A stretch of 39,837 bases of DNA from Curvivirga aplysinae. GTDB lineage: Bacteria > Pseudomonadota > Alphaproteobacteria > UBA8366 > Aestuariispiraceae. The position numbers were made by a program, and so were the translations under genes. The notes beneath the pieces were generated by a model that worked only from the letters and a program-made list of their open reading frames with translations, did no database searches and had not been told where the DNA came from. Every line of letters begins with the position of its first letter. Positions within the stretch are counted from its first letter, which is position 1. Below, one piece after another: positions 8,675 to 19,022 of the stretch. The stretch spans positions 1 to 39,837 of the forward strand of contig NZ_SMMC01000199.1 in assembly GCF_009711445.1 (NCBI RefSeq), read 5' to 3'.

Positions 8675-9142
8675 TTACGCGGCAACGATATCCATACGCG
8701 CAAGCACTTGCTTACGAAGATCACCGCTATCTTTATCTTTAACACCCAGCAAACCGCAAACTCGGCGCATTAGATTTGCTTCGTAATCATGTAGTACACC
8801 GTCTGCATAAACAACACCCCAAAGCATTTCCAATAATTGTAGACGTTCTTGATAATCAAAATTCGGTGCAAACTTACTAATGAAACTGTGAATATCTACT
8901 GCATCTTTTTGTAGGGCGACTGCTTCATCTAAAAGTGAATGAGCCGTCTCTGCATCCATATCAAATGACTTCATACAATCCGATACTATAATCGCACGTT
9001 CGTAATCATCAAATTCACCGTCCAATAACGCTGCTTCCACAAGTAGAGCCGCGGCTGCGATCTGCAATTCACGTTCAGTATGTGCTTTTTCTTCGGTCTC
9101 ACCAAAAGATTCAAAGATAAATTTTTTCACATTTGCCCACAT
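8675..9142 (-). CDS. TerB family protein
   Basis: 155 aa, mostly helical. Two acidic turns typical of TerB metal-binding helices are visible: LLDGEFDDYE and YADGVLHDYE, one in each repeat. TerB proteins are linked to tellurite resistance and membrane stress, but alphaproteobacterial stand-alone copies are mostly uncharacterised. No terC, terD or terZ gene is near, so a tellurite role is not supported here. AAAGGA lies about 9 bases before the ATG. It sits 27 bases after the S4-protein gene and 6 before the VOC gene, so it is part of that operon. Confidence 0.82.
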   Translation of the reverse strand: MWANVKKFIFESFGETEEKAHTERELQIAAAALLVEAALLDGEFDDYERAIIVSDCMKSFDMDAETAHSLLDEAVALQKDAVDIHSFISKFAPNFDYQERLQLLEMLWGVVYADGVLHDYEANLMRRVCGLLGVKDKDSGDLRKQVLARMDIVAA

Positions 9143-9169
9143 GGGACTTTTTCCTTTCGTCGATGGTCC

Positions 9170-9559
9170 TCAGAACACACTTTTCAAACGGTCAGTTTCT
9201 CGCCGTTCCTTTTTAGTTGGACGCCCTGCACCTTGTTCCCGCAGTCCGTCTATGGATGCCTGTTCTGATTTCTTTCTTTTTACTGGTGGGTCCAGGTCAT
9301 TATATAGAAGAGCTGCTTCAGGAGCACCTCGTCTTTTATCTCCCAAAGCCAAAATTTCGATGACCCGAATATCTTGTTCTTTGGGAAAAGTTAAAATATC
9401 GCCAACCTTGACCTGATAGCCCGCCTTGCGAACTGGTTGACTATTTACACGCAAATGGCCTGACGTTACCTGTTGTGCCGCCAAAGTACGCGTTTTAAAA
9501 AAACGCGCATACCACAACCATTTATCCACACGTAGTTTTTCTGGCGCTTCCCCAATCAT
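9170..9559 (-). CDS. S4-domain RNA-binding protein (HslR/Hsp15-like)
   Basis: 129 aa. The S4 RNA-binding domain (about residues 8-70) is marked by LRVDKWLWYARFFKTRTLA and GHLRVNSQPVRKAGYQVKVGD; the C-terminal tail is basic. E. coli HslR binds stalled 50S subunits carrying peptidyl-tRNA. The start ATG overlaps the helicase stop by four bases (ATGA at 9556-9559), implying translational coupling with the Suv3-like helicase and a shared role in RNA or ribosome handling. This helicase-S4 pairing is common in alphaproteobacteria as far as I recall. Confidence 0.88.
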   Translation of the reverse strand: MIGEAPEKLRVDKWLWYARFFKTRTLAAQQVTSGHLRVNSQPVRKAGYQVKVGDILTFPKEQDIRVIEILALGDKRRGAPEAALLYNDLDPPVKRKKSEQASIDGLREQGAGRPTKKERRETDRLKSVF

Positions 9560-12393
9560 TTGCCTTTCGCCTCCAATAAATCTTTCAACCCCGCAAACGG
9601 AGAATTAGGATTTACTTTCGACTTAGATTTTTGTGCTGATTGCTGTCGCCTTTTATGAGTATTCCCTCTCTTCGTCGCATTTTGGGCCTGCGAATGATTT
9701 GATCTATGTTTCTTAAATTTTGCGGTAGATTTTGTATCTTCCGAAACCATCTTTGTTGATGGTGGAATGATTGTATCTTTTGCCAAGTCTGTCACTTGTT
9801 GCAAAGCGACCATATCACGACCCATTTTCTTATCAGAATGAGGTTCTTGACCTTTTTTCTGTTGGCTTAAAGCCCGTTGGACATCTTGTTTTTTGCGGTT
9901 CGGTTTTTTTGATTTATTAGGTTGCGCCTGTTTTTTATCCTTAGATGCTTTCACATTATTTGCAATTAAGCGGAATGCTTTACCATCTTCGGTTTCAACC
10001 TCTCTACACCCTAAAGCACGTAAAACCTTTGGCAATTCTTGAAGTGTACAGCTGATTCTATCAGCAAGTCTCTCATTTTTTTCAAGAACCCCATTTTTAC
10101 TTTCTCGTCTTATATGCGCCATCACAGCTTCATAATGGTCCAGACGTAATACCACCGGCCCTGCAGGTATATATCCTATAAACGACCAGGCTTGTTGTGA
10201 AACATAATCATATGGCAAACATATCTGTGCTTTTCTAGGTAAAGTGGGTATAGTTATCTTATGATAAACGGCATATAATAATGCACGAAGACGCAACATA
10301 TCACCATTTAGTAATCGCTTCCAAAACACCCAGTATACTCCAAAACGTAACTGACTTTTCCCGAACATTTTACGTTCGCTTTCCGTTAAACCTTCTAATT
10401 GTTCCTTTGCCGCTTTCACATTTACACTTCCCAACCCCTCTTTTAGTTGGAAAACTAGCCCACGTGCATATGCAGATAACTTGGCATCACCGTCAGATAA
10501 TTTGGGCCCCTCCAAAGCAATCAACTTTCTTGAAAGATAAGCTTTTAGCCATTCTTCCATCCGCGACAAGATCGCACGCTGTATTGCATTATCTGTGATA
10601 TCATTGCTGAGCGATAGGAGTTTAGGAGACAGGATATTCTCACCCTTGATCAATCGTGCTATGTCATTAAACTCCCCACCTTCTTCTGTGGGGTCAGACC
10701 AAGCTATATGACCGAATGGCGTCAAACGAAAAGCTGCATCTGCTGAATTAATCAAACAATCAGATTTATCCTGAACATATTTTGCAATACTGTTAGAAGC
10801 AGCGGCAGCCAATTGTTTCGCTTCTCTGCGATCTTTTGCACGGTCAGCCTGAAAATGAAAGCCAACCATACGCCCAACAATATGCCCCTCGATTGATATC
10901 ACACCAGCTTTATCAACAGCGGAAACATGCTCACGCCCCTCTCCCTTGTCTTTCTTGCTGATCAACGCTGCACGCTTATCTACAAATCGTAACATCAAAG
11001 ATTGGTGCAATGCGTCAGATATCTTATCTTCTATAGATCGCGCGCGTTCCTGCCATTCATAGCTATGCCTTAACCAACTTGAACGATGCATTACATAAGC
11101 CCAGCTACGAATATGAGCCAAACGTTGGGTAAGCTGATCAATATCTCCTTGAGTATTATCTAATCTACTCAAACGTTCTTCCATCAAGTCTTCAGGAACC
11201 GCACCATGATCCACTAGATTAAGATATAAACGCGTTAAAAATTCCGTATGATGATCTGGCGTGATCTTTCGAAAGTCCGGCACCTGACAAACATCCCACA
11301 GAAGCTGAACTCGATCCGGTGTCGTCGCACGCAACAACACCGCTTCATCTTTCATCATCATCTGCAAGGCAACATGATCAGTCGCATCACGTGTTCGCAG
11401 AAGTTCTGAAGAATTTGGATTTTTTTGTAAACTGCGCAATAAATTATGAGTATTTCTAAAATCAAGATTGCGATTACGCCATTGGATATGCGTTATGGGG
11501 GTAAATTCATGCCTCTCAACCAATTCCACAACATCATCGTCAATCTCTGGCAGGTTATTTGTCACCCCAAAGGTACCATCATTCATATGCCGCCCTGCGC
11601 GGCCAGCAATCTGTCCTATCTCCCATGGGCGCAATGGACGTAATTTATGGCCATCATATTTCCGCATAGAAGCAAATGCCACATGATCCACATCCATATT
11701 CAATCCCATGCCTATAGCATCGGTGGCCACTAGATAATCCACTTCACCAGCTTGATACATTGCCACTTGCGCATTACGCGTGCGTGGACTTAACGCACCT
11801 AGTACAACAGCCGTCCCCCCCCGATGCTGCCTGATCGTTTCAGCAATCGCATATACTTCATTCACGGAAAATGCGACAATTGCCGTTCTTCTGGGCAAGC
11901 GCGTTAGTTTCTGTCGCCCTGTATAAGATAAAGTAGATAATCTTGGACGGCTTTCAATCTCTACATCCTCAACCAATTGTGTGATGAGGTCAGCCATACT
12001 ATCCGACCCGAGGAACATGGTTTCATAACGACCACGTGCATGCAGCAGGCGATCTGTAAATATATGTCCTCGGTCTCGATCCTCACAAAGTTGAATTTCA
12101 TCAATGGCCACAAAATCAACTGGTTCAGACACTGGCATAGATTCAACAGTACAGATAAACCATTTAGGTCGATGGGGAATGATCTTCTCTTCTCCGGTGA
12201 TCAAAGCAACCGATGATGCCCCTTTCACTGCAACAAGGCGATCGTAATTCTCACGAGCTAGGAGACGAAGTGGAAAACCAATCATACCACTTTCATAGGC
12301 CTGCATTCGCTCCATAGCCAAATGGGTCTTGCCGGTATTTGTAGGCCCTAAAATAGCGCGTATACGACTTCGTGATGAGTCAAGAATAGACAT
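9556..12393 (-). CDS. Suv3-like ATP-dependent RNA/DNA helicase
   Basis: 945-aa superfamily 2 helicase. Walker A is GPTNTGKT (residues 16-23), the DExH-type Walker B is DEIQ (98-101), and motif VI is QIAGRAGR (262-269). The order and spacing resemble mitochondrial Suv3, an NTP-dependent 3'-5' helicase of the RNA degradosome that has alphaproteobacterial relatives. The middle is helical. Roughly the last 150 residues are a Lys/Gln/Ser-rich, low-complexity tail, likely disordered and nucleic-acid binding. It is translationally coupled to the S4 protein. RNA degradation or processing is the best guess. Confidence 0.88.
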   Translation of the reverse strand: MSILDSSRSRIRAILGPTNTGKTHLAMERMQAYESGMIGFPLRLLARENYDRLVAVKGASSVALITGEEKIIPHRPKWFICTVESMPVSEPVDFVAIDEIQLCEDRDRGHIFTDRLLHARGRYETMFLGSDSMADLITQLVEDVEIESRPRLSTLSYTGRQKLTRLPRRTAIVAFSVNEVYAIAETIRQHRGGTAVVLGALSPRTRNAQVAMYQAGEVDYLVATDAIGMGLNMDVDHVAFASMRKYDGHKLRPLRPWEIGQIAGRAGRHMNDGTFGVTNNLPEIDDDVVELVERHEFTPITHIQWRNRNLDFRNTHNLLRSLQKNPNSSELLRTRDATDHVALQMMMKDEAVLLRATTPDRVQLLWDVCQVPDFRKITPDHHTEFLTRLYLNLVDHGAVPEDLMEERLSRLDNTQGDIDQLTQRLAHIRSWAYVMHRSSWLRHSYEWQERARSIEDKISDALHQSLMLRFVDKRAALISKKDKGEGREHVSAVDKAGVISIEGHIVGRMVGFHFQADRAKDRREAKQLAAAASNSIAKYVQDKSDCLINSADAAFRLTPFGHIAWSDPTEEGGEFNDIARLIKGENILSPKLLSLSNDITDNAIQRAILSRMEEWLKAYLSRKLIALEGPKLSDGDAKLSAYARGLVFQLKEGLGSVNVKAAKEQLEGLTESERKMFGKSQLRFGVYWVFWKRLLNGDMLRLRALLYAVYHKITIPTLPRKAQICLPYDYVSQQAWSFIGYIPAGPVVLRLDHYEAVMAHIRRESKNGVLEKNERLADRISCTLQELPKVLRALGCREVETEDGKAFRLIANNVKASKDKKQAQPNKSKKPNRKKQDVQRALSQQKKGQEPHSDKKMGRDMVALQQVTDLAKDTIIPPSTKMVSEDTKSTAKFKKHRSNHSQAQNATKRGNTHKRRQQSAQKSKSKVNPNSPFAGLKDLLEAKGK

Positions 12394-12478
12394 TGTCCCT
12401 CTCTATGGGAGTAAGTCTGATAATTTGGAGGTTGTATTTATAAGATATAGATGCGCCTTCTATAGGCATTTTGCAAGC

Positions 12479-13666
12479 TTAACCATTAATCAATTCTCGA
12501 TATAATCGATCATATGTATCTACACATATTTCGTGGGAAAAACTTTCTTCTAGATGTTTTAATCCCGCATTTCCATATATTTCACGCAGGTCCGTTCTAT
12601 CCAATAACATCTTTAAAGCTTGGCCTAGTTCATTTGGCGCATGAGGCGGCACGACCACCCCCGTTTTCTGATCTAAAACTGCTTCCGCATTGCCTCCAAC
12701 ATTCGTCACGACCATTGGTAATTGTGCAGCCATACCTTCCAAGATAGCATTCGAAAAACCTTCTTCATGGGAGGCTAATACACCTATATCAGAAGCAGCA
12801 TAAATATCTGCGATGGCCTCACTGGCTCCTGTTAAAATCACACGATCCTTAATATCCATCTCTAAAATAAGAGCTTCTAAAACTTCGCGATATCTATCTC
12901 TATCCGCACCAACGATCAAAAGCTTCCATTGTTTATCTTTTGGCAATGTCGCGCAGGCACGAATTAAATCTTCATGGCCTTTATAGGGAATTAAATTTGC
13001 AACTTGAGTAAACACAACATCGTCCAAATCAATATTATATTGGGCACGTATATTGTCTCCGCGCAATTTGGGGCTTCTCATACCGTTATAAACCAATTTG
13101 ACTTTGGTTGGGTCACAGCTTTCATCAGAAATTAGTTGGTTCACCACTTCCCTAGAATTACCAAGGATAAGCTTCATCCTTTTATGCAATATCAATTCTA
13201 ATTTTCGAACAACTGCTGGATATTTACTTTGATAGATATTGAGGCTTCGGCGGCTCATCACTCTATTTGGCAACATGGCAAAAATAGACGCTATCCCACC
13301 AATTAAATATCCCTCTGGTAGAAAGAAATGAATCACGTCCGGACGTCTTATCATTAAGCAAAGGCATAGTTGCAACATTCGAATTAGATACCATAACCGA
13401 CTGCCAAAGCGAGACATAATCGGTAACTTGATGCTTGGGCCCCAAATATGGTCACCAACATTGGGTTTTGGATATTTCAATAAAGGCCCAAATACACGGA
13501 TGCCTTTGTCTTCAAATTTCTCTGCTAATTCACCTTTTTCACGGATAGTAATAATGGAGATATCGTAACCTTTATCCTTTAAGTCAGGCAAGACACGCCA
13601 TAAATGCGTCTCTGCCCCGCCTCGATTAAGGCTGGTGATCACATAGAATATTGAAGGCTTCCCCAT
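12479..13666 (-). CDS. glycosyltransferase, GT-B fold (GT4/group 1 family)
   Basis: 395 aa. The N-terminal Rossmann half begins with LNRGGAETHLWRVLPDL (GGAE at 16-19), the acceptor-side signature of GT4 enzymes. The C-terminal half carries ILTGASEAIADIYAASDIGVLASHEEGFSNAILEGMA, with the EGFSNAILE nucleotide-sugar motif near residues 298-306, then TNVGGNAEAV. It transfers a sugar from an NDP- or UDP-donor to a lipid-linked or polysaccharide acceptor at the cytoplasmic membrane face; donor and acceptor are unknown. A GGGAAG lies very close to the ATG. It sits 85 bases upstream of the helicase and is not in a polysaccharide cluster. Confidence 0.88.
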   Translation of the reverse strand: MGKPSIFYVITSLNRGGAETHLWRVLPDLKDKGYDISIITIREKGELAEKFEDKGIRVFGPLLKYPKPNVGDHIWGPSIKLPIMSRFGSRLWYLIRMLQLCLCLMIRRPDVIHFFLPEGYLIGGIASIFAMLPNRVMSRRSLNIYQSKYPAVVRKLELILHKRMKLILGNSREVVNQLISDESCDPTKVKLVYNGMRSPKLRGDNIRAQYNIDLDDVVFTQVANLIPYKGHEDLIRACATLPKDKQWKLLIVGADRDRYREVLEALILEMDIKDRVILTGASEAIADIYAASDIGVLASHEEGFSNAILEGMAAQLPMVVTNVGGNAEAVLDQKTGVVVPPHAPNELGQALKMLLDRTDLREIYGNAGLKHLEESFSHEICVDTYDRLYRELING

Positions 13667-13814
13667 ATCTTCCCGATCTTTCTCTCACTATTCTTGTAAT
13701 AAGAATAGCTTCAGGTATTAGCTTCTGCGTTTCCTTATAACTTTGGTTCTAATTTTAATTCCTTACAAAAACAAATAAAATTTATCAAAATTTCACCATA
13801 TAGAAAATAACTGC

Positions 13815-13843
13815 TTGACCCGCCCCTAAATTGACCATAGCGT
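13815..13843 (+). promoter_or_regulatory. candidate promoter of the leuA leader
   Basis: TTGACC (13815-13820) is separated by 17 bases from TAGCGT (13838-13843). The -35 is good and the -10 poor, as is common in alphaproteobacteria. Initiation about 7 bases after the -10 would fall at 13850-13851, on the A of the leader peptide ATG, giving a leaderless leader ORF. This placement is inferred. Confidence 0.4.
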
Positions 13844-13850
13844 TTAACCC

Positions 13851-13907
13851 ATGATTAAGACTATGACATATAAACTGCTACTAGGGCTCCTTCTACTCAG
13901 CGCATAA
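13851..13907 (+). CDS. leuL: leucine-rich leader peptide of leuA (attenuator peptide)
   Basis: An 18-codon ORF starting ATG ATT AAG and ending AGC GCA TAA, translating to MIKTMTYKLLLGLLLLSA. Seven of 18 codons are Leu, in the run CTG CTA CTA GGG CTC CTT CTA CTC, with no TTA or TTG. It lies upstream of the gene for the first committed enzyme of leucine synthesis. No Shine-Dalgarno precedes it, but the promoter candidate would start the transcript at this ATG; S. meliloti trpL is a known case of a leader that begins at its AUG. Scarcity of charged Leu-tRNA would stall a ribosome here. A chance hydrophobic micropeptide is the alternative, but position and Leu density favour a leader. Confidence 0.75.
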   Translation: MIKTMTYKLLLGLLLLSA

Positions 13908-14063
13908 TTGTTCTGAGCTTACTATTCTATTCCCTAACTTCCAGTTTTCTTAATCGGCCCAAAATGAAAATTTCAATTCAAAATTTTATAATCTCTTCTC
14001 CTTTTGCAGGTACAATTCATATGCCTGAAGCTCATGCACGCGGATGGCGTGCGCTGCGACTAT

Positions 14064-14111
14064 GATGCGGCCATCGGAAAAATTAAAAAAACAGCATCCG
14101 ATGGCTGTATT
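14064..14111 (+). promoter_or_regulatory. long stem-loop in the leuA leader
   Basis: GCCATCGG (14070-14077) and CCGATGGC (14098-14105) pair perfectly. The stem can extend outward to 14064-14077/14098-14111 (14 bp including four G-U pairs) around an A-rich 20-base loop. A competing hairpin uses ACAGC (14091-14095) with GCTGT (14104-14108), sharing the right arm, so the two exclude each other. No T run follows, so it is not a textbook terminator. Confidence 0.5.
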
Positions 14112-14171
14112 TCTGCTGTGAGATCATGTAAACAAAATTCAAATTTATTGGCAGGCGCGTTACAATCGTAG

Positions 14172-15920
<1,749 letters not shown>

Positions 15921-15947
15921 TTTCTACACAAGGTAGTTGAATATTTT

Positions 15948-15983
15948 AGAAGCAGTGGGATAAATTTTTCCGCTGCTTCTTTT
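15948..15983 (+). terminator. intrinsic terminator after leuA
   Basis: AGAAGCAGTGG (15948-15958) and CCGCTGCTTCT (15970-15980) form an 11-bp stem with one G-U pair and an 11-base loop, ending in TTTT. It closes leuA as a monocistronic unit. Confidence 0.85.
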
Positions 15984-16062
15984 ATGGTTGTCAGGTCTTT
16001 TTTCCCTCACTACACTCCGCTTATAAGAAAAACCAAATCTATAAACAGGTAGTGCCATTCAC

Positions 16063-17415
16063 ATGGGAATTGACGCAAAATCAGACTTGTATAGTCGCAT
16101 GCAAGCACAAGGAATTACACCTCAGACAATTGAGGCGGCAAAAAGATTTCACCCACATCTCAAAAAACATATGCCGGAAATTGTAGATCGATTAGCCAAA
16201 CATATGATGACTGTTGATGGGCTCAAAGATGTCATGGAAACTTCGGTGAAAAACGGTGACTTCCAAAAAACGATCTCATCACATTGGCTTTCATTATTTT
16301 CAGGTAAAGTTGATGAAGAATATTACAATAACGCTGTAAACGTTGGTCGAAATCAATCTAAACAAGGTTTTCGCCCCCGTTGGCTGATGGGAAACTATTC
16401 TTACCTTGCGAGCGATATTTGTGCGGTTGCGGTGAAAGTATATGGTTTACGAAAAAGAGCATTAACGGAAGCATTAAATGCTATTAACAGCCTAATCTAT
16501 TTGGATCTTAACATTCGTCTGGCTGTTTATTTCTCTTTGGCTGAAGAAGCTGCTGTTGAAAAAAGAAACGAAGCAGTTCTGGAATTAGAACAAACTTTTG
16601 AAGCTTCCGTTCAAGGGCAAGTAGAAATCATTACAAGTGAAGCAGCTGCTATTAACCCTGAAGCCAAAGCCATGGCAACTATTGCAGATCAGGTTTCAAC
16701 ACAAAGTGGTCACGCAGCAAGTGCAACCCATGAAATCTCAAGCAATATCTCTCAAGTTTCCACCTCAATTAATGAGCTTGCGAGTTCCATCGGTGAGATA
16801 GGACATTCAGTCAACCAATCTGCTTCTATCGCACGAAGCGCAGTTGAGACAGCGCAACAAACTGACAGTGATGTAGCAGAACTACACGAAGCAACAGTGA
16901 AAATTGGTGAGATTGTCAAATTGATCACCGAGATTGCAGATCAAACAAACCTACTAGCACTTAATGCGACTATTGAATCTGCCCGTGCAGGTGAAGCTGG
17001 CAAAGGATTTTCCGTTGTGGCGGGTGAGGTAAAAAATCTTGCTGGGCAAACAGCCAAAGCAACCCAAGATATCTCTGCCCAGGTGAATGAAATTCGTCTG
17101 GCTGCAGAAAAATCAGTGAATGCTATTACTGAAATCACTCAAACCGTTGAAGAAATTAATGATCAGTCAGCTGCGATCGCTATCGCCGTAGAAGAACAAA
17201 CGTCTGTCACAGATACCATTATGCAAACAATCAATATAGCTGTTAGTCATGCAGATTCAGTTATAAGTGACATTACTGCGATGCAGGACGTTGCCGCTAA
17301 AACTCAGGCAACATCCGATCAACTTTATAGTAGATCTCGCAACCTTAATGAAGCAGCAGGTAATTTGGATGAATCAGCAAAAGCATTTATGAAAGAGCTG
17401 ACAAAATCAGACTAA
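16063..17415 (+). CDS. soluble globin-type chemoreceptor (globin sensor plus MCP signalling domain)
   Basis: 450 aa with no transmembrane segment. Residues 1-170 align with the globin-coupled sensor fold: [16 protein letters not shown], then [22 protein letters not shown]. The C-terminal half is a methyl-accepting hairpin with the tip [22 protein letters not shown] and [13 protein letters not shown]. At the position of HemAT's proximal haem ligand (His in the IHLRIGL segment) this protein has Gln98 (codon 16354-16356), so canonical haem ligation is doubtful. It should signal to CheA/CheW complexes, which are not in this window. A CheR-CheB pair lies about 2 kb away on the opposite strand. The ribosome site is weak (AGGTAG). 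Confidence 0.85.
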   Translation: MGIDAKSDLYSRMQAQGITPQTIEAAKRFHPHLKKHMPEIVDRLAKHMMTVDGLKDVMETSVKNGDFQKTISSHWLSLFSGKVDEEYYNNAVNVGRNQSKQGFRPRWLMGNYSYLASDICAVAVKVYGLRKRALTEALNAINSLIYLDLNIRLAVYFSLAEEAAVEKRNEAVLELEQTFEASVQGQVEIITSEAAAINPEAKAMATIADQVSTQSGHAASATHEISSNISQVSTSINELASSIGEIGHSVNQSASIARSAVETAQQTDSDVAELHEATVKIGEIVKLITEIADQTNLLALNATIESARAGEAGKGFSVVAGEVKNLAGQTAKATQDISAQVNEIRLAAEKSVNAITEITQTVEEINDQSAAIAIAVEEQTSVTDTIMQTINIAVSHADSVISDITAMQDVAAKTQATSDQLYSRSRNLNEAAGNLDESAKAFMKELTKSD

Positions 17416-17420
17416 TCGAA

Positions 17421-17828
17421 CTACTCTTTAATAAAGAGTCGATAAGCTCCTTGAGCGGTGGCGATCAATTCGCCACCAATTTCATCTTGATACAGACGCA
17501 TAGATGAATAGCCCACAGCCTTTCCCATACGCTCTACCTCACCAATTCCAAGAATAATTCCGGGCTTGGCAGAAGATAAAAAATTCTGTGACATGGAAAT
17601 AGTTGCCATACGCTGAATATCATCACGTTTCGCATAAAGTGCCATACCACCAGCTGCATCCATCACTGTTAATGCTACACCGCCATGCGCCACACCATAC
17701 TGATTTAAATGACGCTCAGATACATCTAATGTGACCATCCAGCGCCCATTCGTATCTTGAATAACGTCATATCCCATTGTTGCATGAAACCCGACGCTTA
17801 ATACCCGCCTTATATCTTCCATTCGCAT
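17421..17828 (-). CDS. hotdog-fold thioesterase, PaaI family
   Basis: About 135 aa. The single hotdog domain carries the HGGVALTVMDAAGG motif (thioesterase His-Gly-Gly plus catalytic-side Asp) and ATISMSQNFLSSAKPG on the central strand. PaaI-type enzymes hydrolyse aromatic or medium-chain acyl-CoA thioesters. The frame allows GTG 17837 (AAGGA, 8 bases upstream) or ATG 17828 (AGGG, 8 bases upstream); I use the ATG but cannot decide. A 16-bp palindrome lies 36-51 bases upstream of the GTG. The racemase gene directly upstream also acts on acyl-CoA, so linked function is plausible. Confidence 0.82.
   Translation of the reverse strand: MRMEDIRRVLSVGFHATMGYDVIQDTNGRWMVTLDVSERHLNQYGVAHGGVALTVMDAAGGMALYAKRDDIQRMATISMSQNFLSSAKPGIILGIGEVERMGKAVGYSSMRLYQDEIGGELIATAQGAYRLFIKE
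17423..17439. terminator. small stem-loop at the chemoreceptor/thioesterase convergent junction
   Basis: ACTCTTT (17423-17429) and AAAGAGT (17433-17439) form a 7-bp stem with a 3-base loop. It lies 8 bases past the chemoreceptor stop and overlaps the last codons and TAG stop of the thioesterase gene. It is AT-rich and has no T tail, so it is a weak candidate. Confidence 0.35.
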
Positions 17829-17872
17829 ATGATGCACCCTATTTATCCTTAGATTACTTAAAATAATGCATA

Positions 17873-17888
17873 ACCTTTACGTAAAGGT
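17873..17888. promoter_or_regulatory. perfect 16-bp palindrome, candidate operator
   Basis: ACCTTTACGTAAAGGT is its own reverse complement. It lies between the racemase stop (17897) and the thioesterase start. On the minus strand a TTTACC and a TATTTT flank it with about 20 bases between them, the long-spacer arrangement typical of MerR-family promoters, whose regulators include some controlling acyl-CoA catabolism. The identity of the regulator is inference only. Confidence 0.5.
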
Positions 17889-17896
17889 AAAGAGAC

Positions 17897-18991
17897 TTAT
17901 AAATCAATGCCCCATTCAGCAAGCACTTCTTCGGTATGTTGCCCCGGCGATGGCGGTGAAGATTTAATAGCCACTTTAGTACGACTGAACCGCGGCGTAG
18001 GCGCAGGTTGTATAACACCATCAAAATCAACAAAAGTATTACGTGCCTTAAGATGTGGATGATTTGGGGCTTCCGATAAACTTAATACTGGTGCAAAACA
18101 AATATCTGTGCCCTCCATAATTTCGCACCATTCTTCACGTGATTTAGATTTAAAAATAGCAGTTAATTTATCTTTCAAATGAGGCCAATATTTTAAATCC
18201 ATTTGATGATCAAACTCAGGGTCACTGATGTCAGCTTTCTCAAGAAGCAAAGCATAGAATTGAGGTTCGATTGAGCCAATAGATACCCATTTCCCATCTT
18301 CACATTCATAACATCCATAGAAATGCGCAGCCCCATCCAGCATATTACTTTGGCGTTGATCCACCCATTTACCTTCGCCGAACATAGCATAGGCCATGGC
18401 CATCATATGAGAGGCACCATCAACCATTGCAGCATCAATCACTTGTCCCTTGCCAGTAGATTTAGCCTCCAATAAGCCACAAACAATACCAAATGCCAGA
18501 TACATGGCCCCACCCCCAAAATCAGCGACTAAATTCAAAGGTGGAATAGGGCCACTATCCTTCGTCCCAATTGCGTGAAGCGCACCCGTCAGAGCCGCAT
18601 AATTTATGTCATGTCCAGCGGCACCGGCCAAAGGACCATCTTGTCCCCATCCTGTCATTCTACCAAAAATAAGCTTCTTATTACGTTCCAGACAAATATC
18701 GGGCCCTAAACCCAAACGTTCCATAACTCCTGGACGAAATCCCTCAATCAAACCATCTGCCTTTTCGACCAATTTAAGAACACGCTCAACGCCTTCAAAG
18801 GTTTTAAGGTCCACCTCTACAGAACGACGTCCACGATTTAAGATGTCATATTTTAATCCAAGCAAGTTATTGCCACCTGGTCTCTCAAGACGAATAACAT
18901 CTGCCCCCATATCGGAAAGCAACATGGCACAAAACGGCCCAGGACCAACACCAGCCATTTCCACAATTTTAATCCCTGCAAGAGGCCCCAT
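17897..18991 (-). CDS. alpha-methylacyl-CoA racemase (CaiB/BaiF family)
   Basis: 364 aa, a family III CoA-transferase fold. Residues His127 (AAGHDINY), Asp157 (LVADFGGG) and Glu242 (GSIEPQFY) correspond, offset by one, to the catalytic His126/Asp156/Glu241 of Mycobacterium tuberculosis Mcr, so racemase is a better call than CoA-transferase. It would epimerise (2R)- to (2S)-2-methylacyl-CoA before beta-oxidation of branched acids. AGGTG lies 4 bases before the ATG. It follows cheB by about 31 bases, so it may be co-transcribed with the signalling genes, though metabolically it belongs with the adjacent thioesterase and possibly the mutase. Confidence 0.85.
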   Translation of the reverse strand: MGPLAGIKIVEMAGVGPGPFCAMLLSDMGADVIRLERPGGNNLLGLKYDILNRGRRSVEVDLKTFEGVERVLKLVEKADGLIEGFRPGVMERLGLGPDICLERNKKLIFGRMTGWGQDGPLAGAAGHDINYAALTGALHAIGTKDSGPIPPLNLVADFGGGAMYLAFGIVCGLLEAKSTGKGQVIDAAMVDGASHMMAMAYAMFGEGKWVDQRQSNMLDGAAHFYGCYECEDGKWVSIGSIEPQFYALLLEKADISDPEFDHQMDLKYWPHLKDKLTAIFKSKSREEWCEIMEGTDICFAPVLSLSEAPNHPHLKARNTFVDFDGVIQPAPTPRFSRTKVAIKSSPPSPGQHTEEVLAEWGIDL

Positions 18992-19022
18992 AGATCACCT
19001 GTTCAATTTGATAAAAATAGAA

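Noticed and set aside
8675-9142. tellurite resistance operon
   Set aside because: Only a TerB-type protein is present; no terC, terD, terE or terZ genes are nearby.
14070-14105. intrinsic terminator in the leuA leader
   Set aside because: The stem is strong but no T run follows on the + strand, so it is listed only as a structured leader element.
16063-16570. oxygen-sensing haem globin domain
   Set aside because: The fold fits, but the proximal His is Gln98, so I do not assert haem or oxygen sensing.
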